Assembly (NCBI RefSeq): GCF_000614125.1
Contig: NZ_BAKJ01000013.1
Coordinates: forward strand, 34,901-98,900
Source: Bacteroides rodentium JCM 16496
Lineage (GTDB): Bacteria > Bacteroidota > Bacteroidia > Bacteroidales > Bacteroidaceae
Reading direction: 5' to 3'
DNA: 64,000 bases
Under the pieces are notes generated by a model. That model saw only the letters and a list, made by a program, of their open reading frames with translations. It ran no database searches and was not told the origin of the DNA. Numbering within the stretch: the first letter of the stretch is position 1; every line of letters begins with the position of its first letter. Shown here piece by piece: positions 1 through 8,773 of the stretch. Made by a program: the position numbers and the translations under genes.

Positions 1-869
1 ACAAATCCGTTTCCCGCCAGATACACGAAATCTTTCATGAATATACGGATGTCATCGAGCCCATTTCGCTGGACGAGGCTTTTTTGGATGTGACGGAGAA
101 TAAACCGGGCATTCCGTTGGCTGTGGACATCGCGAAGGAGATAAAGCGGAAGGTGCGGGAGAGGTTGAATCTGGTGGCTTCTGCCGGCATATCCTATAAT
201 AAGTTTCTTGCCAAGATAGCCTCGGACTACCGCAAGCCGGACGGGCTTTGCACCATACATCCTGCCCAGGCACTGGACTTTGTTGCCCGGCTGCCCATTG
301 AGAGTTTTTGGGGAGTGGGACCGGTAACGGCGAAGAAGATGCACACCTTGGGGATTCACAACGGGAAACAGCTGCGTATGCAGTCTTTGGAGATGCTGAC
401 CCGCGAGTTTGGCAAAGTGGGGACAGTCTATTACGATTTTGCCCGTGGCATCGATACCCGTCCGGTAGAGGCTGTCCGCATCCGCAAGTCTGTGGGTTGC
501 GAACATACTTTGGAGAAGGACATCAGCAAGCGTTCATCCGTCATTATAGAGCTGTACCATGTGGCAGTGGAGCTGGTGGGGCGACTGGAGCACACCAATT
601 TCCGCGGGAATACGCTGACGCTGAAAATCAAGTTTCATGATTTTAGCCAGATTACCCGCAGTATGACCCAAACAAAGGAGCTGGTTGCCCTTGACGTGAT
701 TCTGCCTTTGGCAAAGCAGTTGCTGCAGGAAGTGGATTATGAACATCATCCTATCCGTTTGATTGGACTTTCCGTTTCCAATCCCCGTGAAGAGGGGGAG
801 GAGAAGGGAGTCTGGGAACAGCTGAGTTTTGAATTTAGTGACTGGGAGACGGAACATTCAAATAAATAA
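1..869 (+). CDS. dinB: DNA polymerase IV (DinB), 5' end outside window
   Basis: Y-family translesion DNA polymerase. The open frame runs in from the left edge (codons start at base 3), so the N-terminus is missing and the ATG at 84 is internal. Before that ATG the frame encodes EPISLDEAFLDVT, the palm-domain motif with the catalytic Asp-Glu pair. After it come the SYNKFLAKIASDYRKPDG fingers/palm segment, a helix-hairpin-helix region (FWGVGPVTAKKMHTLGI) and the little-finger domain ending near SFEFSDWE. The frame is intact to the stop at 869. Identity is secure; only the extent upstream is unknown. Confidence 0.95.
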   Translation, partial: KSVSRQIHEIFHEYTDVIEPISLDEAFLDVTENKPGIPLAVDIAKEIKRKVRERLNLVASAGISYNKFLAKIASDYRKPDGLCTIHPAQALDFVARLPIESFWGVGPVTAKKMHTLGIHNGKQLRMQSLEMLTREFGKVGTVYYDFARGIDTRPVEAVRIRKSVGCEHTLEKDISKRSSVIIELYHVAVELVGRLEHTNFRGNTLTLKIKFHDFSQITRSMTQTKELVALDVILPLAKQLLQEVDYEHHPIRLIGLSVSNPREEGEEKGVWEQLSFEFSDWETEHSNK

Positions 870-907
870 TGCTATATTTGTGTTCAGTATTAAAAAAAAG
901 GAAAGCT

Positions 908-1282
908 ATGGGCTGTTTTATGAATATTTTGTGGTTGATGTTTGGAGGTATCATCACTGCTGTGGAGTATCTTATTGCAAGTTTATTGATGATGTTCACC
1001 ATTATTGGCATCCCTTTCGGCATGCAGACCTTGAAAATGGCAAGCCTTGCCTTGTGGCCGTTCGGCAAAGAGGTTCGTAGCGGGGAACGTTCCAACGGTT
1101 GCCTCTATGTGCTGATGAATATTCTTTGGATATTCTTGGGCGGCATTTGGATTTGCCTTTCGCACTTGGGATTTGGGTTATTGCTGTGCATCACCATTAT
1201 AGGCATTCCTTTCGGTATCCAACACTTTAAGCTGGCAGGGCTGGCATTGACTCCTTTCGGGAAGGATATTGTTGCGGCTTGA
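908..1282 (+). CDS. YccF-domain inner membrane protein
   Basis: Small membrane protein of about 124 residues with two copies of the YccF domain. Each copy has a hydrophobic helix followed by the same signature (FTIIGIPFGMQTLKMASLALWPFG, then CITIIGIPFGIQHFKLAGLALTPFG, near residues 35-55 and 95-120). The frame stays open back to 869, but the start at 908 fits better because AGGA lies a few bases upstream and the product then begins MGCFMNILWLMFGG, as in the family. The gene follows dinB by 38 bases on the same strand. Molecular function is unknown. Confidence 0.85.
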   Translation: MGCFMNILWLMFGGIITAVEYLIASLLMMFTIIGIPFGMQTLKMASLALWPFGKEVRSGERSNGCLYVLMNILWIFLGGIWICLSHLGFGLLLCITIIGIPFGIQHFKLAGLALTPFGKDIVAA

Positions 1283-1320
1283 GTTATTTTTTGTTTGCTT
1301 GGAGTATGATAGAGAAGAAA

Positions 1321-1352
1321 AAGGGCGGGGAACTTTTCAGTTCTCCGCCCTT
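1321..1352 (+). terminator. Hairpin terminator after the YccF-like gene
   Basis: AAGGGCGGGGAACTT pairs with AGTTCTCCGCCCTT (one G-U pair) around a 3-base loop. It follows the stop codon by about 40 bases. The downstream tract is only moderately T-rich. Confidence 0.6.
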
Positions 1353-1378
1353 CATTCATTGTATTTAAAGGTGTTTTT

Positions 1379-1528
1379 TTACATGGTTACAAGGGGCTGC
1401 TTTGCAAGCAGTTTTTGTAGTTTACCGTTCAGTGTTTGGCACATTGTTCCATTACCCATTGCTTGATAGCGTTTGATTTGGTACTGTAACATAAAAATTT
1501 CATTTGCATTCTTTTTCATAATTCTCAT
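1379..1528 (-). CDS. Small hypothetical protein (49 aa)
   Basis: Short basic protein starting MRIMKKNANEIFMLQYQIKR, opposite to its neighbours in the otherwise empty stretch 1283-1750. The ATG at 1528 is preceded 9 bases upstream by GGAGAG, and a TATCTTTG -7 box lies at 1592-1599 on the same strand, which supports a real transcript. An in-frame start at 1594 would overlap the expected transcription start. No family recognised; it is rich in Gln, Lys and Met with no membrane segment. Confidence 0.5.
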   Translation of the reverse strand: MRIMKKNANEIFMLQYQIKRYQAMGNGTMCQTLNGKLQKLLAKQPLVTM

Positions 1529-1591
1529 CTTTTTGTGCTCTCCGCGTTTCGGAAAGCGGGTTTTACATCTTTCTTTTATCTTATAACGTTG

Positions 1592-1599
1592 CAAAGATA
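1592..1599 (-). promoter_or_regulatory. -7 box TATCTTTG for the small minus-strand gene
   Basis: Exact match to the Bacteroides -7 consensus TAnnTTTG on the minus strand, about 65 bases upstream of the start at 1528. No good -33 box seen. Confidence 0.5.
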
Positions 1600-1707
1600 C
1601 GAAATGTTCGCGAAAAATATGTTCTATAACATAAAAACTTGCATTTCTTTCTTCATTTTCTCTAGAAATACTGTATTTTGTAATCCGTATATAACAAATA
1701 TATTACA

Positions 1708-1715
1708 TATCTTTG
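1708..1715 (+). promoter_or_regulatory. -7 box TATCTTTG for the LytTR regulator gene
   Basis: Exact TAnnTTTG match 35 bases before the start codon at 1751, in an AT-rich stretch; it implies a leader of about 30 bases. Confidence 0.55.
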
Positions 1716-1750
1716 CATGTACTACTATATAAAGAAGAGAGGCAATACTT

Positions 1751-2641
1751 ATGAATAAATTGACAGAACTTTGGCGGAGCCCCTATCCCATGCTTTATCA
1801 ACGTTGGAAAGCGGTGGTGATACCTTCGGTCATTATATTTCTGATACTATATATACTCCAACCTTTCGGCATTTCCCAGATCAAGGAAGGTGTATTTGGG
1901 GTGGTTGCCGGTTCGGCACTTATAGCGGCGGGTGCTTCGAGCATCTTCACTTACCTGCTTCCGGCATTGTTTCCCACCTATTATAAAGAGCAGAACTGGA
2001 CGTTGGGTAAACATGTGTTGAGCACAATGCTGATGCTGTTACTGATAGCGGTGGGAATTTGGGTCTATCATTCATGGTTGATGGGTATGTGGCTGGACAA
2101 GCGGTTGTTTTTTCTGGCTTTGTCTTGGGTAATGGTACTGGCACCTTTTCCAGTCGTGTTTTTCTTGCTGTGGAACCGCAATTTGCAACTGACCCGTAAT
2201 CTGCAAGAGGCCACGGAGATAAATTGCCACCTTTCAAAGAGGGCATCTCAGGAGGTTGGGGCGGAAAGTAAAGAGTTTTCTCCGGAGGAAGTGTTGGTGT
2301 TTTCCGGTGGTACCAAAGATATGCTGGAAGTGAAGGCCGTAGATTTTCTTTATGCGGAGGCTGAAGGAAATTATGTGAAGGTGGATTATCGACTGAAGGG
2401 AGAGAGTACCCGGAAGATGTTGCGCGCCACGATGAAGCAGGCAGAGGAGGCGGTTGCTGCCTGCCCCTTCATTATCCGGTGTCATAGAGCCTTTCTGGTG
2501 AATGCCCGCAAGGTGGTGAAAGTGGACGGAAACTCTCAAGGATACCGGTTGAGGCTGGAGGGAGGTGGAGAGGAGATTCCTGTCTCACGTGCCTATGCCA
2601 AGGAGGTGAAAGCACTGATAGAAAACAAGATAAAGCGGTAG
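1751..2641 (+). CDS. Membrane-anchored LytTR transcriptional regulator
   Basis: 296 aa. The N-terminal half has four hydrophobic segments (about residues 24-40, 48-72, 92-112, 120-143); the C-terminal half (about 190-292) is a LytTR DNA-binding domain, with VDFLYAEAEGNYVKVDYRL, a TMKQAEE helix and FIIRCHRAFLVNARKVVKVDGNSQGYRLRL. There is no receiver domain, so the membrane part presumably senses or partners the signal. The next gene is a TonB-dependent receptor, and three direct repeats of the LytTR site type lie between them (2644-2694); control of that receptor is inferred from this arrangement. A terminator closes the gene. Confidence 0.85.
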   Translation: MNKLTELWRSPYPMLYQRWKAVVIPSVIIFLILYILQPFGISQIKEGVFGVVAGSALIAAGASSIFTYLLPALFPTYYKEQNWTLGKHVLSTMLMLLLIAVGIWVYHSWLMGMWLDKRLFFLALSWVMVLAPFPVVFFLLWNRNLQLTRNLQEATEINCHLSKRASQEVGAESKEFSPEEVLVFSGGTKDMLEVKAVDFLYAEAEGNYVKVDYRLKGESTRKMLRATMKQAEEAVAACPFIIRCHRAFLVNARKVVKVDGNSQGYRLRLEGGGEEIPVSRAYAKEVKALIENKIKR

Positions 2642-2643
2642 CT

Positions 2644-2694
2644 ATTCGTCACAGAGATACGCCATTCGTCACAAGTCGTTGGTTGTTCGTCACA
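2644..2694 (+). promoter_or_regulatory. Triple direct repeat, candidate LytTR operator
   Basis: Three copies of (A/G)TTCGTCACA begin at 2644, 2664 and 2685, so they are 20-21 bases apart (two helical turns) on one face of the DNA. LytTR proteins are known to bind direct repeats of about 9 bp at this spacing. The last copy ends 49 bases before the -7 box of the receptor gene, where an activator would sit. Binding by the adjacent regulator is inferred. Confidence 0.6.
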
Positions 2695-2726
2695 TATCCG
2701 GGTCGTCTGTCCCGGATATTTTTTTT
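2694..2726 (+). terminator. Rho-independent terminator of the LytTR gene
   Basis: ATATCCGGG (2694-2702) pairs perfectly with CCCGGATAT (2711-2719), followed by eight T residues. It lies downstream of the operator repeats and upstream of the next promoter. Confidence 0.8.
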
Positions 2727-2742
2727 GCCCGTGTCCTTCCTT

Positions 2743-2750
2743 TATGTTTG
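2743..2750 (+). promoter_or_regulatory. -7 box TATGTTTG for the TonB-dependent receptor
   Basis: Matches TAnnTTTG and would start transcription near 2757. It overlaps the in-frame ATG at 2744, so that codon cannot be the start; the ATG at 2780 is preferred. Confidence 0.55.
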
Positions 2751-2779
2751 TGGCAGGAAAACATAACGAACATGAAGAT

Positions 2780-4705
2780 ATGAAGTGGAAAATAATCTTT
2801 TTAATAACGGGCGGACTGCTCTTTGTACAAGCTTCCGTAGCGCAGAAGTCGGTGACGGATACCGTGCGTCTGACATTCAATATCGATAGTGTAGGTCTGG
2901 ACGAAGTGGTGGTAAGAGGGAAAAAGACTCCTGCCGCCAATAGCCGGTGGAGCGATATGCATCCGGTGGAACTGGTCACAGTGGGCGGTGCAAACGGTGA
3001 TTTGTACAAGGCATTGCAGACATTGCCCGGTACGCAGGTGCAGGGGGAGACCGGCGAATTACTGGTGCGTGGTGGGAGCAGCTATGAGACACAGACTTTC
3101 ATTGACGGGATGCATGTCTTGAATCCCTATACCTCCAATGGAATAAATACTCCTTCGCGTAGCCGTTACTCCACCTTCATGTTCGGTGGGGTGAATCTTG
3201 CTTCCGGCGGGGCTCCGCAGGAGTACGGAGAGGCGCTTTCGGCTGTTCTGCCTTTAGAAACCAAGGATTATAGTAAAGTGGATAAGGTGGGCGTGAATGC
3301 TTCCGTAGTCGGTGTGGGCGGTGGCGGTACCAAGACTGTGGACCGTGGCTCCTTGTCCGTCGATTTGAATTACCAGAATCTGGGCCTCTATGACAAGGTT
3401 TATTCCGGACGGACAGACTTTGAGCAGCCCTACCGGATGTTTTCCGGTGCCACCCAGTTCCGCCATACTCCCGGCGATGCGACGGTTTTTAAGGTCTACG
3501 CGCAATATGACCGGACAGACTTTTCTGCCTATGAGGGGGATGAACGCAGATTGTTCGCTCTGACCGAAGATAACATCTACGTCAATGCTACCTTCCGGTA
3601 TCGTGCGGCAGGCAGATGGGACTGGTTTGCAGGAGTTGCTTATTCCTATTATAATCGGGAGGTCGGCGGTGCTGCCGTTTCGGGAGATAATTGGCTGGAA
3701 CGCCAGCAGGAGTTGCATCTGAAAACTAAGATGTCTAAGCGTTTCTCGTCAGTATTCCGTCTGGATATGGGGGTGGAGAGCTATATACGCAATTATCGGA
3801 ATCATTATCTATACTCCAGTATGGACGATGCCAACCAGATGTCTCCCACTATCAGTGCCGGTTTCTTTTCGGCTGCTTACTATCCGGTGGAGCGTTTGAA
3901 GGCGGAGTTGTCCTTCCGCACGGAGTACACTTCCCCGAACCGGAAGATAAATTTCTCTCCGCGTCTGGCGGTGAATTACTATTGGGGGGATGTGATGCTC
4001 TCCGGCATAGTGGGCCGTTACACGCAACTGCCCGAAAACGACTGGTTGGTACGTAGCCGGAAGTTGATGTCCGAGGCGTGCATGCAATATAATCTGGGGA
4101 TGCAATACGGTTATGAAGGACGTTTCTATAAGGCGGAACTTTATTATAAAGACTATAACCGCCTGGTGCTGGAAGAAACGGATACCGAAACGGGGAGTGC
4201 GCTTCTGACTTCCGGTGGATACGGATATAGCAGAGGTATAGACTTGTTCTTCCGCGACCGGGTTTCGATAAAGAATCTGGAATATCAGTTGTCCTATACG
4301 TATAATATCTCCAAGCGTAAATATCAGCGCTGTTCCGAGCTGACCACTCCCCAGTATGCCACCCGGCACAACGCGGCATTGGTTGTGAAATATTCCTTGT
4401 CCCGTCTTCACTCCATCATCAGCTTGACGAACCGTTTCAGCACGGGGCGCCCTTATCACAACCCGTCGTTGCCGGGGCTGATGAACGATGAAGTGAAGCC
4501 TTATAATAGCTTGGATGTAGGGGTGACCTTCCTGGCGAGCAAGAAGGTGATTATCCATGCTTCCGCCAGCAATATCCTTGGTCGCAAGAATGAGTTCGGC
4601 AAAGTGGACAACAAGGCTGTCATGGCTTCTAGTGACCATTTCTTCTACGTAGGAGTGTACGTCACTTTGGGGAGGAAGGCCGCTTACGATGTATCCAATT
4701 TTTAA
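2780..4705 (+). CDS. TonB-dependent outer membrane receptor
   Basis: About 641 aa. A signal peptide (MKWKIIFLITGGLLFVQASVAQ) precedes a plug domain with LDEVVVRGKK, LQTLPGTQV, LLVRGGSSYETQTFIDGMHVL and an ASGGAPQEYGEALS segment (about residues 40-165). The rest is a beta-barrel rich in aromatic strands. It is shorter than SusC proteins and lacks the N-terminal carboxypeptidase-like domain; no SusD partner is adjacent, which suggests a small ligand such as a metal complex or siderophore rather than a glycan (inference). The divergence into its own promoter just after a LytTR regulator and its operator suggests control by that regulator. Confidence 0.85.
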   Translation: MKWKIIFLITGGLLFVQASVAQKSVTDTVRLTFNIDSVGLDEVVVRGKKTPAANSRWSDMHPVELVTVGGANGDLYKALQTLPGTQVQGETGELLVRGGSSYETQTFIDGMHVLNPYTSNGINTPSRSRYSTFMFGGVNLASGGAPQEYGEALSAVLPLETKDYSKVDKVGVNASVVGVGGGGTKTVDRGSLSVDLNYQNLGLYDKVYSGRTDFEQPYRMFSGATQFRHTPGDATVFKVYAQYDRTDFSAYEGDERRLFALTEDNIYVNATFRYRAAGRWDWFAGVAYSYYNREVGGAAVSGDNWLERQQELHLKTKMSKRFSSVFRLDMGVESYIRNYRNHYLYSSMDDANQMSPTISAGFFSAAYYPVERLKAELSFRTEYTSPNRKINFSPRLAVNYYWGDVMLSGIVGRYTQLPENDWLVRSRKLMSEACMQYNLGMQYGYEGRFYKAELYYKDYNRLVLEETDTETGSALLTSGGYGYSRGIDLFFRDRVSIKNLEYQLSYTYNISKRKYQRCSELTTPQYATRHNAALVVKYSLSRLHSIISLTNRFSTGRPYHNPSLPGLMNDEVKPYNSLDVGVTFLASKKVIIHASASNILGRKNEFGKVDNKAVMASSDHFFYVGVYVTLGRKAAYDVSNF

Positions 4706-4747
4706 ACAATGACTTTCTGAATAATAACCCTTTAAAAATTAATAAAG

Positions 4748-5160
4748 ATGAAAACTGTGATTGTTTTTTTAGTATTTGTATTGCAAAGTGCCGCACAGCT
4801 GCTTTTTGCTCAGAACCTGACCATCGAAGTGCGTGACATTGAAAAGGTGGAGGGACATCTCTACGTCGCCCTCTATAACTCGGAAGAGACGTTTATGAAG
4901 AAACCCTTGACCGCTTTCCGGATAGATGTAAAAGATACGTCGCTCTCCATCCTTGCCAGGGACTTCCTGCGGGAACGTATGCCATTTCCCTTTTCCAGGA
5001 TGAGAATGGAAACGGGAAGCTGGATAGCGGAGCTTTTGGCATCCCTACGGAGAAGTTTGGTTTCAGCAATGATGCCGAAGGCGTGATGGGCCCTCCGTCC
5101 TACGCCAAATGTAGCTTCACTTTCTCCGGAGACACGACTTTGGTGATACATCTGAAGTAA
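4748..5160 (+). CDS. DUF2141 secreted protein, frameshifted
   Basis: Secreted protein of the DUF2141 family, about 137 aa if repaired. Signal peptide MKTVIVFLVFVLQSAAQLLFAQ, then LTIEVRDIEKVEGHLYVALYNSEETF. At about 4961-4968 the frame is lost: the first frame continues into nonsense to 5086, while the family's conserved C-terminus (ISLFQDENGNGKLDSGAFG, EKFGFSNDAEGVMGPPSY, ending in TLVIHLK) is intact in another frame to the stop at 5160. One missing base, probably before the TTCC at 4963, explains it. It lies 42 bases after the receptor and probably shares its transcript. Function unknown. Confidence 0.75.
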
Positions 5161-5178
5161 AAATTGAAATATAATCCT

Positions 5179-5186
5179 TATTTTTG
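5179..5186 (+). promoter_or_regulatory. -7 box TATTTTTG for the transglutaminase gene
   Basis: TAnnTTTG match 26 bases before the lipoprotein start at 5212; the open frame extends upstream of it but the promoter argues for the later start. Confidence 0.45.
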
Positions 5187-5211
5187 TGGCTCAACCTCAA
5201 TAATAAAGATT

Positions 5212-7898
5212 ATGAAACGAGTTGCACGACTTCTGGGATTTCTCGGACTGGTATGTCTGCTGGCCTCTTGTGGTGGACGTTCTTTCATTACAGACGCTTC
5301 TTACCGCCAACGTGTGGAGCAGGACTTCAATCAAAAAAAGGAAAGATTGCCGCAGGGCGATTTGTTCGCTATTTTCGATGCGGACCTGACGCCGTACGAG
5401 CGTGAGGCACTGGAGTTTCTCTATGCCTATATGCCTTTGGCAGACATAACCGACTACCCCGGCGAATTTCATCTGATGAATGTGCGGGCCTCCCGGAAGG
5501 CGGTCGAGGAAATGCCTTGGGGAGAAACGGTGCCCGAGGAGGTGTTCCGTCATTTCGTGCTTCCGGTGCGGGTGAACAATGAGCATCTGGACAGTGCACG
5601 GGTAGTGTTTTACGAAGAACTGAAGAATCGTGTCAAGTCTCTGTCCCTCTATGATGCCATTCTGGAGGTGAACCACTGGTGCCACGAGAAGGCTATCTAT
5701 ACTCCCTCCGATGCCCGTACCAGTTCGCCTTTGGCAACGGTACGCACGGCATACGGGCGTTGTGGTGAGGAATCTACCTTGCTGGTTGCCGCCTTGCGTT
5801 CGGTGGGTATCCCTGCCCGTCAGGTCTACACACCCCGGTGGGCGCATACCGACGACAATCATGCATGGGTAGAAGCATGGGCGGACGGGAAATGGTATTT
5901 TCTTGGAGCCTGCGAACCCGAACCGGTACTCAACCTTGGTTGGTTCAATGCTCCGGCCAGTCGCGGTATGCTGATGCATACCAAGGTCTTCGGACGTTAT
6001 GAAGGAGCGGAGGAAGTGATGTCCGTCACTCCTACTTATACGGAAATCAATGTAATCGGTAACTATGCACCGACGGCCAAGGCCACAGTTACGGTCATGG
6101 ACGGACATGGAAATCCGGTGCCTGATGCTTGTGTGGAGTTCAAACTCTATAATTATGCGGAGTTCTATACCGTAGCCCGGAAGCAGACCGATGCAGAGGG
6201 AAAGGCTTTTTTGACGACCGGTAAGGGTGACATGCTGGTATGGGCTTCCAAAGACGGAAAATTCGGCTATGCCAAACTGTCTTTCGGTAAGGACCATGAA
6301 CTGGTTGTGAAGATGGATAAGACTGCCGGCGACGGCCATACGGTAGATTTAGAACTTGTGCCGCCCCCCGAAAATGCGGAGTTGCCGGCGGTTACGCCCG
6401 AGCAGCGTGCGGCGAACGACCGCCGCATGGTCCATGAAGATTCCATCCGCAACGCTTATGTGTCTATGTTCATGACGGATGAGACAGCGCGTTATTTTGT
6501 CCGGCAGTACAAGCTCGACGAAGATGCCGTTTCACGGATACTGGTCGCTTCCAGAGGAAACCACCGGGTCATTGCCGACTTCATGGCGCGGTTGCGCTCT
6601 GAAAAGTCCAAAAGAGGAGGTCTGGACCTGCTTCAACGGATTTCGGCAAAAGACCTCCGCGACGTTACGCTGGAAGTTCTGATGGACCACATGCAATCCC
6701 GTATGTGCAAGAATGCCGACCATTTCCGCAGATATGTGCGCAATCCACGCGTAAGCAACGAGATGCTGACCCCCTATAAAGGCTTTTTCAAGAAAGCCGT
6801 CTCAAAGGAAGATGCTGAGGCATACAAGGCAGAACCGATGAAACTGGTAGCATGGGTGGCCCAAAATATCCGGGTAGACAATGACTGTAATCTGGGAGGG
6901 GCTCCCATTTCTCCGGAAGGGGTCTGGAAGGCCCGTGTGGCTGATGCCCATAGCCGTGACATTTTCTTCGTCTCCATGGCACGCAGCATGGCAATCCCTG
7001 CCCGTATCAACGGAGTGACCGGCAAGGTACAGTTGATAGGGGATGATGGTGCGATGGATGTGGACTTGAACTATCATCCGGAAGAACCGGTCTTTATGGC
7101 GGAAGGCATTGCCTTGAAGGGAAAGTTGGTGGCTTCTTATAAGCCTATCCGTTCGTTGGACAACCCGAAATACTATTCTCATTTCACTCTTTCCAAACAG
7201 ACCCCGCAGGCAGTTTGCAATTGCTTTCCTATGACGAAGGCGATGCAGATATGGGCGGCGGTACTACATGGAGCAATCTGCTGAAGGAAGGAACAGCTCT
7301 GGAGGCCGGAAATTATGTTTTGGTGACCGGTACACGCCTTGCCAGCGGTGCGGTACTTTCTAAAACCACCTTTTTCAATATTCTGCCGGAGAAGACAACG
7401 GAAATTGAATTGGTGATGCGCGAGAGCGAGGATGAGGTGCAGGTTATCGGGAACTTTAATTCGGAGTCTCTCTTCACTCCGCTGCCGGACGCCGGCTCCG
7501 CAGCCCGGCAGAGTCTGCTGCAGGCTTGTGGGCGCGGTTACTTTGTCGTAGGTGTTCTGGGTGTCAATCAAGAACCTACCAATCATGCGTTGCGCGACAT
7601 CGCTTCATTCAAGGCCGATTTGGAGAAGTGGGGGCGTAAGATGGTGTTGCTGTTCCCTGATGAGGCCAAAGCCGGCAAGTTCGCCTGCGAGTCATTCCCC
7701 GATTTGCCCTCTACCATTATTTATGGTATAGATACGGACGGTATCGCTGCGCAGATTGCAGAAAGCATGAAGTTGAAGCATAAAGAGAGCCTGCCGATAT
7801 TTATCATAGCCGATACTTTCAATCGGGTGGTCTTTGTATCGCAAGGATATACCATCGGACTGGGAGAACAACTGATGAAGACAATAAAGGGGTTATAG
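5212..7898 (+). CDS. Transglutaminase-like lipoprotein, frameshifted near 7205
   Basis: Restored product about 895 aa. The start at 5212 gives a lipoprotein signal ending LASC at about residue 20. The transglutaminase/protease core is clear: AYGRCGEESTLL (catalytic Cys), NHAWVEAW (His) and the FLGACEPEP segment, near residues 180-245, followed by Ig-like and helical domains. At 7201-7209 the frame breaks: the first frame ends at 7284, while a second frame from about 7206 continues AGSLQLLSYDEGDADMGGGTTWSN and runs to 7898. Adding one C or G in ACCCCGCAGG restores a single protein. Anchored in the cell envelope; substrate unknown. Confidence 0.8.
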
Positions 7899-7911
7899 GG
7901 CTTTCCGTCAT

Positions 7912-7944
7912 GAATTGTAAATAGTAATTGTCAAATAGTAAATC
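7912..7944 (+). repeat. AT-rich GTAAAT/GTCAAAT repeat
   Basis: Short tandem-like units (TTGTAAATAGTAATTGTC and similar). The same type recurs at 56721-56754 and 59104-59135, always in front of a gene start. Confidence 0.4.
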
Positions 7945-7949
7945 ATCCG

Positions 7950-8752
7950 ATGCCTGTTATCGAAATATCATCTTTGACCCATCCGGTGTGGAGATCTTCA
8001 GTACCCTTACCGAAGCCCAGTTGCGCAACCGCCTTGAGCCGGACAAAGGGCTGTTTATAGCTGAGAGTCCTAAGGTTATCAAGGTGGCTCTGGATGCCGG
8101 CTACGAGCCTTTGGCCCTTTTGTGTGAGCACAAGCACATCTATGGGGATGCTGCTGAAATCATTGAGCGTTGTGGCGATATACCCGTTTACACAAGCGGT
8201 AGGGAATTGCTTGCCGAGCTGACCGGCTACGTCTTGACGCGTGGCGTTCTTTGTGCCATGCGCCGCCCGGTTCCCAAGAGTATGGAGGACGTCTGCCGGG
8301 GAGCCCGGCGTATTGTGGTTATCGACGGGGTGGTGGATACTACCAATATCGGAGCCATCTTCCGTTCGGCGGCAGCTCTTGGCATGGATGCTGTGCTGTT
8401 GACGCGTAATTCCTGCGACCCCTTGAACCGTCGTGCAGTCCGGGTTTCAATGGGAACGGTTTTTCTTGTGCCGTGGACGTGGATGGACGGTCCTCTGGAT
8501 ACGCTCGGCGAGTTTGGCTTCCGCACGGCGGCCATGGCGCTTACGGACAATTCCATTTCCATAGACAATCCCGTTTTGAAGGCCGAGCCCCGGTTGGCTG
8601 TTGTGATGGGTACTGAGGGAGATGGTCTTTCGCACGAAGCGATTGCGGGAGCCGACTATGTGGTTCGTATCCCCATGGCGCACGGTGTAGATTCGCTGAA
8701 CGTGGCGGCTGCGGCGGCTGTTGCTTTCTGGCAACTTCGCGTTGAAAAGTGA
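7950..8752 (+). CDS. TrmH/SpoU-family RNA 2'-O-methyltransferase, frameshifted near 7985
   Basis: About 268 aa SPOUT-class methyltransferase. The main frame (from about 7986) has an N-terminal RNA-binding region (LTEAQLRNRLEPDKGLFIAESPKVI) and the SPOUT knot motifs VIDGVVDTTNIGAIFRSAAALG, VVMGTEGDGL and IPMAHGVDSLNVAAAAAVAFW. In that frame there is only a TTG start with no support. The ATG at 7950 in another frame encodes MPVIEISSLTHP, the natural N-terminus, and joins the main frame if one G is added to ATCCGGTGTGG. The family methylates ribose in rRNA or tRNA; the target base cannot be told from the sequence. Confidence 0.8.
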
Positions 8753-8773
8753 TAACTCAAAAAAGCATATATT

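Noticed and set aside
84..869. DinB starting at the ATG at 84
   Set aside because: The frame is open to the window edge and codes for the catalytic EPISLDEAFLDVT segment; 84 is an internal Met.
3254..4639. Long minus-strand frames opposite the TonB-dependent receptor
   Set aside because: They lie wholly inside a well-supported gene, have no family features and are shadows of its codon use.
5197..6339. 380-codon minus-strand frame opposite the transglutaminase gene
   Set aside because: Antisense shadow; composition rich in His, Arg and Gln without motifs.
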